From: Dugong dugon
Lineage: Eukaryota > Chordata > Mammalia > Sirenia > Dugongidae
Direction of reading: 5' to 3'
Assembly (NCBI GenBank): GCA_030035585.1
Contig: CM057462.1
Span: forward strand, 99,035,234 to 99,099,233
Length of the DNA: 64,000 bases
The notes beneath the pieces are model-generated. The model was not told where the DNA came from, made no database searches, and saw nothing but the letters and a program-made list of their open reading frames with translations. Positions 42,509-52,834 of this stretch are shown piece by piece. How positions within the stretch are numbered: the first letter of the stretch is position 1; each line of letters starts with the position of its first letter. The translations under genes and the position numbers were made by a program.

Positions 42509-43140
42509 ACAGTCTCTCATTAAAAAAAAACAACTTGTCCTCTACCACTTTGTCTGCTTTCCCCTATATCTATCATCTGTTTCTCTCCTCTTGTTTGCAG
42601 AAAGCCTTCTAAAAGTCCACTTTTCTATTGATGGACTGTTTTCAATATTGTACTGTCTCAAACAATAGTGAAATTAGCACATATTTCTGTAGAGTAGATT
42701 TACAGGATTTTAGTTGATGGGTCAGGGGATGAGTGCTTAAAGACTTGGTAGATATTGCCAAATTGCCTTCCAAAAATGTCTGTAACTATCTACAAATCCA
42801 CTAACAGTTCCATTTACCCATATTTGCCACCATTACCTTGTTATAAATATCTAATTTTGATTAATATAAAAGCTGTATATTTTACTTCATTGTTTTAATT
42901 ATTTTTTGGTGATTAATGATACTGGGCAGTGTCCCAGATATTCACTGGTTATTCATTTTTCTTTAAATTGCCTATTTTGTATCCTTTACTCTTTTGTTTA
43001 TACATTTGTAGGATCTATTTATGAAATATAGTCATATGTATCGCAATTTTTTTTTCCATTTGTCTTGTAAATTGATGATTTATAGTCAAATCTGTCAATC
43101 TTTTTTCTTTATGGCTCCTGGGTTACATGTTTACAAACAC
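42509..43140 (-). mobile_element. ancient L1 (antisense) fragments
   Basis: 'agtagatttacaggattttagttgatgggtcaggggatgagtgc' and 'acaaatccactaacagttccatttacccatatttgccacc' match the antisense of old L1 3' sequence ('...accaacagtgtacaagggttcc...'). Confidence 0.55.
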
Positions 43141-43149
43141 TCTCATTGA

Positions 43150-43560
43150 AGGAATGGTATACATTTACTGTCTATGCTTCTTAAATCCCCCTTACACCTT
43201 AATCCACTTATAATGGATTCTGTCACCACCACTCCACTTAACTTGTTCTTGCCAAGGTCCCTAATGACCACAGTACCACACTGTCCATGAAATCCTCTTT
43301 TTCACTGTTTTACAAGGTACCATACCCTTCTCAATTTTCTCGTTACTTTCAACTACCGCTTAGTCTTTATATACTTCTTTAACTGGAAATCTCAGAGTTT
43401 TGCCACAAGACCTCATCTCGCTTCATTTTACACACGCCTTCCCTTGTAGCTACAAGAATTATCTCTAGGTTGATCAATTATTCAGCCTCTCTCTTTCTCT
43501 CTGCTTCTGTCTCTCTGTCTCTGTCTCTCCACCCTCCCCGCTACTGAATGTTTCACTTGT
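43150..43560 (+). mobile_element. CR1/L2-clade LINE fossil with TCTCTG tract
   Basis: 'caccaccactccacttaacttgttcttgccaaggtccctaatgacc' is a widespread mammalian LINE-derived stretch that reads FTTTPLxxLxLxKVxxDx in the RT region of CR1/L2 relatives. A (TCTCTG)n-like tract lies at 43484-43530. Confidence 0.5.
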
Positions 43561-43958
43561 GATGACTCACAGGTACCACAAAGTCATCAGGTCAAAAACT
43601 AAATTAATTCTCCTCAGTCTCCCTGGTTTGTTAACTTGAGAGTGAGTTTGATGTGATTTTGATGATATTGAAATAAGGGTGATGTTTTAGATCTATTTGA
43701 TATCATTATGACCAGGTACTTAGGAATGCCAACCTTCTGCCCTGTTGGTCTCCCTTCTTTCCCCTCTCTATGAGGTCCTGATAAAAACTGGACAAGGAAC
43801 AGCAGCCCAAAGAGGAGAAGAGGTGCCATTTTGTTATCAAAGCTGGTCTGGTTTCAAATAACCTTAAATACAGAGCTTGGTAAATTGGGTAGTAGTGAGT
43901 AGTTTAGACCTCTCCCACCACCTTCCTCTGAATCCCAGTCTCTACACTCTGGCTGTTT
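43561..43958. other. unassigned sequence
   Basis: No gene or repeat recognised. The 71-codon minus-strand open stretch at 43614-43829 shows no domain beyond a hydrophobic start. Confidence 0.35.
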
Positions 43959-43959
43959 G

Positions 43960-44585
43960 ATAAAGAAATTCAATCCAGTAAGCACACTGCTCAATGTGTT
44001 TACAATCCATCTTCCACTCTGTAGCTAGAGTGCTCATTGTTAATCTTAAATCTGGTCATGCCTATCTTCTTAAAGTGACTTTAAAGGCTCCCCACTGACC
44101 TGAAGTTAAAATCCAAAACCTTCATCCTGGCTTACAAGACTTTTTGTTTGTCCTCTTTTTCTGATCCAGCCTCTTTTTCTGTCTCATATTTTTTCTTCTG
44201 TCTGCACCAGCCAGTCTGAACTCTGTTTAGATTGTCTAATACAACGTGTTCTCTCTAATCTTAGGAACTTTGCACAAGCTGTTCCCTCTGGCCAGGACCC
44301 CATGCATTTTTTCCTGTAACCCTTCCCTGAACTCCTGAGTTGAGTGAGTTGTCACTCTTAGATGTGCCCATAGTACCCATTGCTTCCTTCTCTCTAGCAC
44401 TTATGACATTTTACTTCCTTGGGTACTTCTTGTAGCCCCTACACTATACTTTGAGCTATGTAGGATTAAAAAAAAGTCACAGTTTTATCCCTAACACCTT
44501 TCCCAACACTTAGCACAGCACTTGGAATGTATTATAAAATTGATATTGTTGAATTAATGATTAACTGAGTCAAGTGTTCCCTTGT
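43960..44585 (+). mobile_element. L2 LINE 3' fossil
   Basis: 'tccatcttccactctgtagctagagtgctcattgttaatctt', 'ctccccactgacctgaagttaaaatccaaaacc', 'ctttgcacaagctgttccctctggcc' and 'cttagcacagcacttggaatg' follow the L2 3' region in order. Confidence 0.75.
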
Positions 44586-45336
44586 GACGTGTAAAATTTC
44601 CTGTATCACTCATTCTTAATTTTGAATACGTTTGAGTTATCTTTTACATAATTATATATATAAAATCCCATTTTATTGACTTTATTTTTAAGATGTTTTA
44701 CGTTTATTTTTAATTTTACGTTTTTTGATGCTCTTAAATCATCATTTTATTTATTATTATATTTTTCTTGCTTTTCTCAGGATGTTTTTAGTTATTTTTG
44801 TTTGTTTTCTTGTTTGTTTGTGTGTTTGTTTTTGTTCATTTTTTTTTTAATCTAAAAGCTTAGGTTATTTATTTTTACTTCATCTTGTTAAATAATGACC
44901 ACACTATCTAAAGTAGGACATTTCATTATTTGATAACTTTCTAATTTATTGAGTGAGTTATTGAGTGCCCCTTTCCCTTCCTTATCCAGAGTATAAGCTC
45001 CATCCAAGCAAAGATTATGATTGTCTTGTTCATCATTGGAACCTCAGTGCCTAGAATAGCATATATATGTGGAATTAATGAATAAATACATAATTTAAGG
45101 CTATAAATCTGCTGAAAAGTTTCTAATTGCTGTTTTAACTTTCTCTTTAGCCCACAAGTTAGAGTATTTCTATAGTTTCTAAATAGTTGAAAGTTTTTTT
45201 CTTTCTTCTTTGTTTCATTTCTTTACAATTTCAATCAACGAAATCACAAAAAAATAGAGCACTTACAATTTGTGCTTTTAAGAATTTTGGGGGGACATTT
45301 GTTGTGGAATAATATCTGATCAGTCTTTTTAAGCTT
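44586..45336 (-). mobile_element. old L1 (antisense) and L2 3' fragment
   Basis: 44955-45085 ('gagtataagctccatccaagcaaagattatgattgtcttgttcatcattggaacctcagtgcc') is a plus-strand L2 end. 44640-44950 and 45100-45330 read like antisense old L1 ORF2 ('aagtttctaattgctgttttaactttctctttagcccacaag'). Confidence 0.5.
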
Positions 45337-45354
45337 CTGTGGTTATTTGGAAAT

Positions 45355-45903
45355 GTGAAAGTTGGAAACAAAGAAGGATCCATAGTTGGAAAATATGGCC
45401 TTGGTGATAGAAATGATGCTGGAGATCACATGATAGAATTTTGCAAGATCAACAACTTCATTGCAAGTACCTTTTTTCACCAACATAAACAGCGACTATA
45501 CACATGGACCTTGCCAAATGGAATACACAGGAATCAAATCAACTACATCTGTGGAAAGAGACGATGGAAAAGCTCAATACCATCACTCAGAACAAGGCCA
45601 GGGGCGGACTGCGGAACAGACCGTCAATTGTTCATATGCAAGTTCAAGTTGAAACTGAAGAAAATTAGAACAAGTCCACAAGAGCCAAAGTACGACCTTG
45701 AGTATATCCCACCTGAATTTAGAGACCATCTCAAGAATAGATTTGACGCGTTGAACACTAATGACCGAAGACCAGATAAGTTGTGGAGTGACATCAAGGA
45801 CATCATACATAAAGAAAGCAAGAGGTCATTAAAAAGACAGGAAAGAAAGAAAAGACCAAAATGGGTGTCAGAAGAGACTCTGAAACTTGCTCTTGATCAT
45901 TGA
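45355..45903 (+). pseudogene. RTE endonuclease C-terminus and linker remnant
   Basis: 182 open codons, the longest uninterrupted RTE piece of this part of the protein in the window. It has 'VVGKYGLGDRND'-type residues (here IVGKYGLGDRNDAGDH), 'GIHRNQINYICGKRRWKSSI', then 'DCGTDRQLFICKFKLKLKKI' (DH/DR near the endonuclease end), and the basic linker 'KSKRSLKRQERKKRPKW'-like region ending in a stop after LALDH. Non-functional alone. Confidence 0.8.
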
Positions 45904-46958
45904 GCAGCTAAAGCAAAAGGAAGAAATGATGAAGTAAAAGAACTGAACACACGGTTTCAAAGGGCAGCTCGAGAAGACAGAATAAAGTATTATAATGACA
46001 TGTACAAAGAGCTGGAGATGGAAAACCAAAAGGGAAGAACACACTCAGTATTTCTCAAGCTGAGAGACCTGAAGAAAAAATTCAAGCCTCAAGTTGCAAT
46101 AGTGAAGGATTTTATGGGGAAAATATTAAACGAAACAGGAAGCAACAGAAGAAGATGGAAAGAATGCACAGAGTCATTATACCAAAAAGAATTGGTCAAC
46201 GTTCAAACATTTCAAGAGGTAGCATGTGATCAAGAACTGATGATACTGAAGGAGGAAGTCCAAGCCGCACTGAAGGCATTGGTGAAAAACAAGGCTCCAG
46301 GAATTGACGGAACATCAATTTAGATGTTTCAGCAAATGGATGCAGCACTGGAAGTGCTCACTCATCTATGCCAAGAAATTTGGAGGACAGCTACCTGGCT
46401 AATGGACTGGAAGAGACCTGTATTTATGCGTATGCCCAAGAAAGGTGATTATCAAACAATATCATTAATATCACACGCAAGTAAAATTTAGCTGAAGATC
46501 ATTCAAAAGCGGCTGCGGCAGTATATCGACAGGGAACTTCCAGAAATTCAGGCTGGATTCAGAAGAGGACATGGAGCTAGGGATGTCATTGCTGATGTAA
46601 GATGGATCCTGGCTGAAAGCAGAGAATACTAGAAGGATGTTTACCTGTGTTTTATTGACTATGCAAAGGCATTTGATTGTGTGGTTCATAACAAATTATG
46701 GATAACAGTGCAAAGAATGAGAATACCGGAACACTTAATTGTGCTCATGAGGAACCTGTACATAGATCAAGAGGCAGTTGTTCGGACAGAACAAGGGGAT
46801 ACTGCATGTTTTAAAGTCAGGGTTGTATCCTTTCACCATACATATTCAGTCTGTATGCTGAGCAAATAATCCGAGAAGCTGGACTATATGAAGAAGAACA
46901 TGGCATCCGGGCTAGAGGGAGACTCATTGACAACCTGTGTTATGCAGATGACACAACC

Positions 46959-47540
46959 TTGCTTGCTGAAAGTGAAGAGGACTTGAAGCACTTAATGATG
47001 AAGATCAAAGACCACGGCCTTCATTATGGATTACATCTTAACATAAAGAAAACAAAAATCCTCACAACTGAACCAATAAGCAACATCATGATAAACAGAA
47101 AAAATATTGAAGCTATCAAGGATTTCATTTTATTTGGATCCACAATCAACACCCATGGAAGCAACAGTCAAGAAATCAAAAGACGCATTGCATTGAGCAA
47201 ACCTGCTACAAAAGACCTCTTTAAAGTGTTGAAAAGCAAAGACATTACCTTGAAGACTAAGGTGCCCCTGACCCAAATCATGGTATTTTCAATTGCGTCA
47301 TCTGTTTGTGAAAGCTGGACAATGAATAACGAAAACAGAAGAATTGACGCCTTTGAGTTGGTGGTGTTGGGGAAGAATACTGAGTATACCATGGACTGCC
47401 AAAAGAATGAACAAATCTATCTTGGAAGAAGTACAACCAGAATGCACCTTAGAAGCAAGGATGGCGAGAGTACGTCTTACGTACTTCAACCATGTTGTCA
47501 GGAGGGATCCGTCCCTGGAGAGGGACATCATGCTTGGTAA
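46959..47540 (+). pseudogene. RTE reverse transcriptase C-terminal remnant
   Basis: 193 open codons starting just after YADD: 'MLAESEEDLKHLMMKIKDHG', 'LHYGLHLNIKKTKILTTEPI' and 'NIEAIKDFILFGSTINTHGS' (the RT thumb-side region), then 'LFKVLKSKDITLKTKVPLTQ'. The reading frame slips near 47360, after which the proper frame continues in 47344-47577. Confidence 0.8.
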
Positions 47541-47739
47541 AGTCCAGGGTCAGAGGAAAAGAGGAAGACCCCAATGAGATGGACTGACACAGCGGCTGCA
47601 ACAATGGGCTCAAGCATAACAATGATTGTGAGCATGACACAGCACCGGGCAGTGTTTTGTTCTGTGGTACGTATGTAGAGTAGCCATGAGTCGGAGCCAA
47701 CTCGAGGGCACCATGCAACTATTTAATCAACAATAATAT

Positions 47740-48130
47740 ATTATTCAGATCTCACTCCTTAGTTATTATTTTGCTAACTTGTTCTGGAACAACATCTCCT
47801 GGAAAAAAAAAAAAAAGTTAAATCTACCATTACAATTCCCTTTAATTTTCTTGTATTTGTAAAACTTTTGTGGATTAGATGTTGATACTTATAGACTATA
47901 TCCTTTATCAAAATTAAATCAGCATATCTGTCCAATTTAAAGTTGTTTGCTTTGAGAAATGTTTTTTGTGATATTATCTTAACTTTTGATTTTTTTGTTT
48001 CTGTTTGCTTGTATATTTTTGTATAATATTTTACTTTGGTCTTTTCTGAAATTTGCTTTGAGTATGAACCTTATCAATAGCTTATATTTGGCTTTGTTTT
48101 GTGACCCAAGTTGAGAGTCTGTGCAGCATG
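47740..48130 (-). mobile_element. old L1 (antisense), right half of RTE target
   Basis: 'gcatatctgtccaatttaaagttgtttgctttgag...tatatttttgtataatattttac' is AT-rich antisense L1-type sequence. It forms the right flank of the RTE at 45337-47738. Confidence 0.45.
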
Positions 48131-48183
48131 ATAGGAAGATTTAACTCATTTATACTTGGTGACGTAAAAGATAATATTTAATA

Positions 48184-48440
48184 GTAGTTAACATTTGCAG
48201 GGTACTTATTATGTGCCACATACTTCTCTAAATAATTTTTATCTATTAACACATTTAATACTTATGCTAGCCCAGTGTAAATGGTATTAATATTTTCATT
48301 TTACAAATATTGAAACTGAGACACAAAGAGATTATAAGTGACTTGCTAAAGGTCAGAGAGCTAAAAAGTGGTAGAGCCAAGAAGTGTATCTAAGCAGTCT
48401 GGCTCTACAGCCTGCTTTCATGACCACCAAGCTATATTTC
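48184..48440 (+). mobile_element. MIR SINE, nearly complete
   Basis: The clearest MIR here: 'cttattatgtgccacatacttctctaaa', 'cattttacaaatattgaaactgagacacaaagag', 'gtcagagagctaaaaagtggtagagccaag' and 'gtctggctctacagcctgctttcatgaccac'. Confidence 0.85.
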
Positions 48441-49057
48441 ATTTAATACTATGTTGATTTTGAAAACTTTAAATAGTACATTATATACTCATTGTGTGCT
48501 TTGCAAAGATCTTTGAGGTAGTCATTTGAAGATTTGCAAGTAAATTAAAAAATAAAATAAAATCTGTTTCTCCATGTAGCCCAGTGTTTCTCCTATTGCT
48601 TTCTTCTATGATCTTATTCATAAAAATACCTCTTGATTCTGGAAGAACATTAGTCTACATACCTAGTTTATGATCCTACTGAACCTTTGTATCCTGTTTG
48701 TGTTTTCTGGATGAGGGGATAAAGGGAGGCTCACTCTCTGCCAACCTAACTAAGAAGTAATTTAAACGGCTCTAGATTCTTATTCCTTTATATCCATAGA
48801 TTTCTAATTACCATTTTCTCTCCTAGGTTTCTGGTTGTATGGCCATAAATCCTGTATTGACCTATCCTAGGATACTTTAGAAATGGTAAATGTAGGCACT
48901 GGTGTCTCAGGCTCTGGGAACACAGCAGACTTTTAAGTTTAAGGATAATCTCAGGAGGCCAGTGGATCAAACCTTACAGGCAGACTTCCCTACAGATTGA
49001 AACAAACATAAAATAAACTTGACAAGAGACAAAAGTAAGGATGGGGGAGCAGGAAGT
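48441..49057. other. unassigned sequence
   Basis: No repeat or gene recognised. Confidence 0.35.
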
Positions 49058-49068
49058 ATCTGATATTT
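49058..49068 (+). repeat. TSD (left) of internally deleted RTE
   Basis: ATCTGATATTT; compare ATCTGACATTT at 49979-49989 (10 of 11). Confidence 0.82.
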
Positions 49069-49978
49069 GTTGTTGTGGTGGTTAGGTGCAGTGGAGTCGA
49101 TTCCAACTCGGTGACCCTATGCACTACAGAATGAAACATTGCCCAGTCCTGCACCATCCTCACAATCGTTGTTATGGTTGAGCCCATTGTTGCAGCCACT
49201 ATGTCAATCCATCTCATTGAGGGTCTTCCTCCTTTGTTGATCCTGTGCTTTACCAAGCATGATCTTCTTCTCCAGGGACTGATCCCTCCTGATAACATGT
49301 CCAAAGTATGCAAGACATAGTCTTGCCATCCTTGCTTCTAAGGTGCATTCTAGTCGTACTTCTTCCAAAACAGATTTGTTTGTTCTTTTGTCAGTCCATG
49401 GTATATTCAATATTCTTTGCCAACACCACAATTTAAAGGTATCAATTCTTCTTCGGTCTTCCTTATTCATTGTCCAGCTTTCACGTGCATATGATGCAAT
49501 TGAAAATACCATGGCTTGGGTCAGGCCCACCTTGGTCTTCAAGGTGACATCTTTGCTTTTTAACACTTTAAACAGGTCTTTTGCAGCAGATTTGCCCATC
49601 GCAATGCACCTTTTGATTTCTTGACTGCTGCTTCCATGGGTGTTGATTGTGGATCCAGGTAAAATAAAATCCTTGACAACTTCAATATTTTCTCCGTTTA
49701 TCGTGATGTTGCTTATTGGTCCAGTTGTAAGGATTTTTGCTTTCTCTATGTTGAGGTGTAACCCATACTGAAGCCTGTGGTATTTGATCTTCATCATTAA
49801 GTGCTTAAAGTCCCCTTTACCTTCAGCAAACTTCCTAGTCTGTCCTAGTCTGGAAGCTCAGCTGAAACCTGTCTGCCGTGGATGACCCTGCTGGTATCTG
49901 AATATCGGTGGCATAGCTTCCAGCATCACAGCAATGTGCAAGCCCCCACAGTACTACAAACTGACAGAGATATGGGGG
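49069..49978 (-). mobile_element. internally deleted RTE (5' UTR fused to 3' third)
   Basis: A 910-bp element within an 11-bp TSD. On the minus strand its first ~145 bases (49978 to 49833) are the RTE 5' UTR start (CCCCCATATCTCTGTCAG ...). It then jumps directly to the RT just after YADD (about 49832) and runs to the RTE 3' end. About 2.2 kb covering endonuclease, linker and most of RT is missing. The joint 'cagcaaacttcctagtctg' has little or no inserted sequence and no GT-AG splice consensus that I can see. The remaining coding part is unusually open. Confidence 0.88.
49204..49797 (-). pseudogene. RTE C-terminal frame in deleted element, 197 codons open
   Basis: The best preserved RTE C-terminus in the window. 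It has 'LQYGLHLNIEKAKILTTGPI', 'GENIEVVKDFILPGSTINTH', 'LKTKVGLTQAMVFSIASYAR', 'LWCWQRILNIPWTDKRTNKS' and 'LAYFGHVIRRDQSLEKKIML'. A frame change near 49220 separates it from the final segment (48990-49313, 'RWIDIVAATMGSTITTIVRM'). It has no catalytic aspartates, so it could not encode an active RT. Confidence 0.82.
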
Positions 49979-49989
49979 ATCTGACATTT
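49979..49989 (+). repeat. TSD (right) of internally deleted RTE
   Basis: ATCTGACATTT; compare 49058-49068. Confidence 0.82.
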
Positions 49990-50572
49990 AAGTATTTAAA
50001 ATTACTTTAGCATTTGTTTCAAGCTTAGTGAATGTGATTAATTCTTAATAAAAGACTACATAAATGGAAAAGAATTTAAAATGAGTTCTATTATGATGGT
50101 AATCATTTTGGTACTATGCATTCAGTAGGGTAAAGCAGTTATAAGAATCTAAGAATTTTGGTAGAGATAACATCAAGAAAGCAGAAATCACAGTTAATTG
50201 TATTAAATGGTATGGTTAACCAAGTAATGGAACTTTGTATTCTTTGACATAAAATTTGACTGAATTTTCTTTATCATTTTGTTCTTCTGAAATACTTATG
50301 TAAATGAAAAGAATTTGAAATTTTTCTATTGGAATTCATTTTACAGGCAACAGTTTAATGTGATTTTTTTAAACAGAACAAAGGTCTAACATTTGCACAA
50401 AGAAAACAATCAAATTAAAAAAGAAAATTGATACTGTTTGTGTGCATAATATCCAGTGCCTATGAAACTAACATAATTAAAGAAATATCAAAATAAGGCA
50501 GACATCATACATCATTCAAGTTTATGTATAAAATAAAATGTTAATATTAACATGACTCATATGCAATAATTC
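49990..50572. other. unassigned AT-rich sequence
   Basis: Nothing recognised. Confidence 0.4.
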
Positions 50573-50767
50573 AATTGTTGTTGTGTGCCCTTGTGACAAT
50601 TCCAAGTAATATAGCGACACTATGTAACAGACTAGAACTCCATAGGATTTCCTAAGCTGGAATCTTTGTCTGTCACCAGGTCCTTTCTCCCTCAGAGCTG
50701 CTGGTGGATTCAAACCACCAACCTTTTGATTAGCAGCTGTGCACTTTAACCATTGTTCCACCAGGGC
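50573..50767 (-). mobile_element. AfroSINE, long form
   Basis: On the plus strand: 'gttgttgtgtgcccttgtgacaattcc', 'gtcaccaggtcctttctccctcagagctgctggtggattcaaaccacc' and 'gattagcagctgtgcac...ccaccaggg'. Confidence 0.88.
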
Positions 50768-50800
50768 AAAATTCAATACATAATAGATAATAATTCAGTA

Positions 50801-50957
50801 AACCGAAAACCAAAGCCGTTGCTGTCAAATCGATTCCATCTTGTAGCAACCCTATAGGACAGAGTAGATCTGGCTCAATTGGGTTTCCAAGGAGCGGCTG
50901 GTGGATTCAAACTCCCGATGTTTTGGTTAGCAGCCAAGCTCTTAACTGCTGTGCCAT
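50801..50957 (-). mobile_element. AfroSINE, short form
   Basis: 'aaaccaaagccgttgctgtcaaatcgattcc', 'ccctataggacagagtag', 'ccaaggagcggctggtggattcaaactcc' and 'ggttagcagccaagctcttaac' in minus orientation. Confidence 0.92.
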
Positions 50958-51232
50958 TAAATTAGTGAAAATCAGATGAGCACAATTTATGTCAAGTGTT
51001 AACTACAAACCATGCAGATATTAACAAATAGATTAAAACAAGTTCCCTTTCTTCAAAATTTTATAAGTGGAATTAATTCTCGTGAATCTTGATTGTTAGG
51101 TAAAAAGATTAATTCAGATATCACAAGCTTTGTTTGGGACATACTCATTGAGTGATTAAATAAACGAGTAAATGCTGAACATACTTCCTAGTTTGAAAGA
51201 ACTAACCATGCATTAATTCAGTACTGCCTAGG
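50958..51232. other. unassigned sequence between AfroSINEs
   Basis: Nothing recognised. Confidence 0.35.
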
Positions 51233-51475
51233 TTTTTGGTGTTGTTAGTTGCCGTTGAGTGCAACTTATGGCGAATTCATGTGTGCAGAGAAGAATTTCT
51301 CCATAGGGTTTTCAAGGCTGTGATGTTTCAAAATCAGATCACCAGGACTGTCTTCCTAGGCACCTGTGGGGGGTTTGAATTTTAAAATCTACCACTTTGA
51401 GTGGGTAGATTTTAAATTACAACCTTTCTACTGGTAGTCAAGTGCTTAACCATTTGCTCCACCCAGGGACTCCTT
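51233..51475 (-). mobile_element. AfroSINE, long form, with small internal repeat
   Basis: 'gttgttagttgccgttgagtgcaac', 'agatcaccaggactgtcttcctaggcacc' and 'tcaagtgcttaaccatttgctccacccagggactcc'. 'gggtagattttaaa' near 51400 repeats, inverted, 'ttttaaaatctacc' near 51380, forming a small hairpin that interrupts the SINE. Confidence 0.8.
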
Positions 51476-52606
51476 ACTATCTAGGATTAGTATAGAATAA
51501 GGCATTTCTTGAAAAAGGAATCACTTCTACGATATCTTCTCCTCAACTAATAAAAAAAAAAAAAATGAAATCTAACATCACTACAGATCCAGAAACTTTA
51601 TCTCTAATATTATCTTTCCATATGGCAAATTCTGATAAATTTTCCATTGCCAAATTTCAAGAAGGAATCTCATAGGTATATTTTGTAGTTAGAAAGTAGG
51701 AAGAAAGCCTGGGGCTATCTAAAAACTTTCTTGAAATTTTTTGTAATTTGTTTTCTTGTTGTGGGCTATTTAGGATATCCGGTACAATGGTAAATATAAA
51801 TATTGATAGTGGATATATTTATTTTGTTCCTGACTATAAAGGGAATGCTTCTAATGTTTACCATAAAGCATGATGTTTGCTGAAGTTTTTAGGGGGCACC
51901 TTTTCTCAGGTTAAAGAAGTTTTGATATTCCTAGATTGTTTACATATGAAAATTCAGAGCTGAAATTTAGATAAAAGTTTTCTGCCCCTATTGAAGTGAT
52001 TATATGGTTTTTCTTCTTTAATATGTTCTTAAGGGGAATTATAATTATAATAATAGACTTTCTAATGTTAAACCAACCATGCATTTATGGAATAAACTTT
52101 TATGGATCGTAAAAAATATAAATGTTTATATGTGACTGGCTTTCATTTGCTAATATTTTATTCATGATATTTCAACTATGTTTATGAATGAGATTGGGCT
52201 ATAATTTTCTTTTCTCATACTGCCTTTGTCTTGTTCTTTGATATAAAAGTTACAGTGACTTCATTTTAGTTGGGGGAACATTCTCTCTTCTATTCCCTTT
52301 CCTCCTCTTCCACTTTCTCTCCCTTTTGTTTCTTTCTCTAGAATAGTTCGTGTTTGGTAGGCTTTGCTTTAAAAATCACTATGCTTAATAGGGGCTTTTG
52401 TAGTGGTATTTGTTTGTTTTTGTGTGTTGAGTGTAGATTTTAAATTACTAACTAAATGTCTTTAATAGTTCTAAATAAATTCATGTTTTCTAATTCTTCC
52501 TTGAGTCTATTTAAGTCATTGTATTTTTTGGAAAATTGTCATTTCTTTTAAATTCTCAAATTTAAAATAATAACATTGTTCATAGTTTGGGGATTATTTC
52601 TAGGTG
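51476..52606 (-). mobile_element. ancient L1 ORF2 (antisense), decayed
   Basis: 51720-52600 reads like antisense L1 ORF2: 'ttgttcctgactataaagggaatgcttctaatg', 'atgcatttatggaataaac', 'gatttcaactatgtttatgaatgagattgggctataattttc' (approximate) and 'tagaatagttcgtgtttgg'. Too diverged for a coding frame. Confidence 0.6.
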
Positions 52607-52822
52607 AATAGTTGAGTCATGGCAACTGTATATATACAGGGTAGAACTGCACTCCATAGAGTGTTTGGAATCAGATCACCAGGACTTTCTTTCAAGGTGC
52701 CTCTGAGTGAGTTCAAACCACCAGCCTTTTAGTTAGTAGTCAAGCACTTAACCAATTGCAGCACCCAGATTCTTGTCACCATGAGCCAGAATTTACTCAA
52801 TAGCAACTGATTTTTTGGTTTA
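52607..52822 (-). mobile_element. AfroSINE (minus) followed by an AfroSINE tail (plus)
   Basis: 52607-52771 is an old long-form copy in minus orientation ('gagtcatggcaactg', 'atcagatcaccaggactttctttc', 'agtcaagcacttaaccaattgcagcaccc'). 52773-52822 ('ccatgagccagaatttactcaatagcaactgattttttggtt') is a tail in plus orientation, so the two abut in opposite directions. Confidence 0.72.
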
Positions 52823-52834
52823 AATAATTCAGTA

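Larger units (their letters stand above)
45337..47738 (+). mobile_element. RTE LINE, 5'-truncated
   Basis: It begins within the endonuclease at 'tttggaaatgtgaaagttggaaacaaag' and runs through linker, RT ('CYADDTTLLAESEEDLKHL' near 46940) and the C-terminal part to the 3' end. It is inserted in old antisense L1 sequence, which resumes after 47740. The 3' terminus extends the usual stop region: the frame reads 'VAMSRSQLEGTMQLFNQQ' then stop. The same alternative end occurs at 20820. No clear TSD was found. Confidence 0.9.

Noticed and set aside
45583-45821. Overlapping minus-strand ORFs of 65-75 codons, also seen at 28906-29133 and 62682-62870
   Set aside because: These recur in every RTE copy as the complement of the basic linker. 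They reflect the base composition of the sense strand.
49820-49845. The deleted RTE at 49069-49978 as a spliced RTE transcript
   Set aside because: No GT donor or AG acceptor is apparent at the joint in comparison with full-length copies. An ordinary deletion, with or without short homology, fits better.
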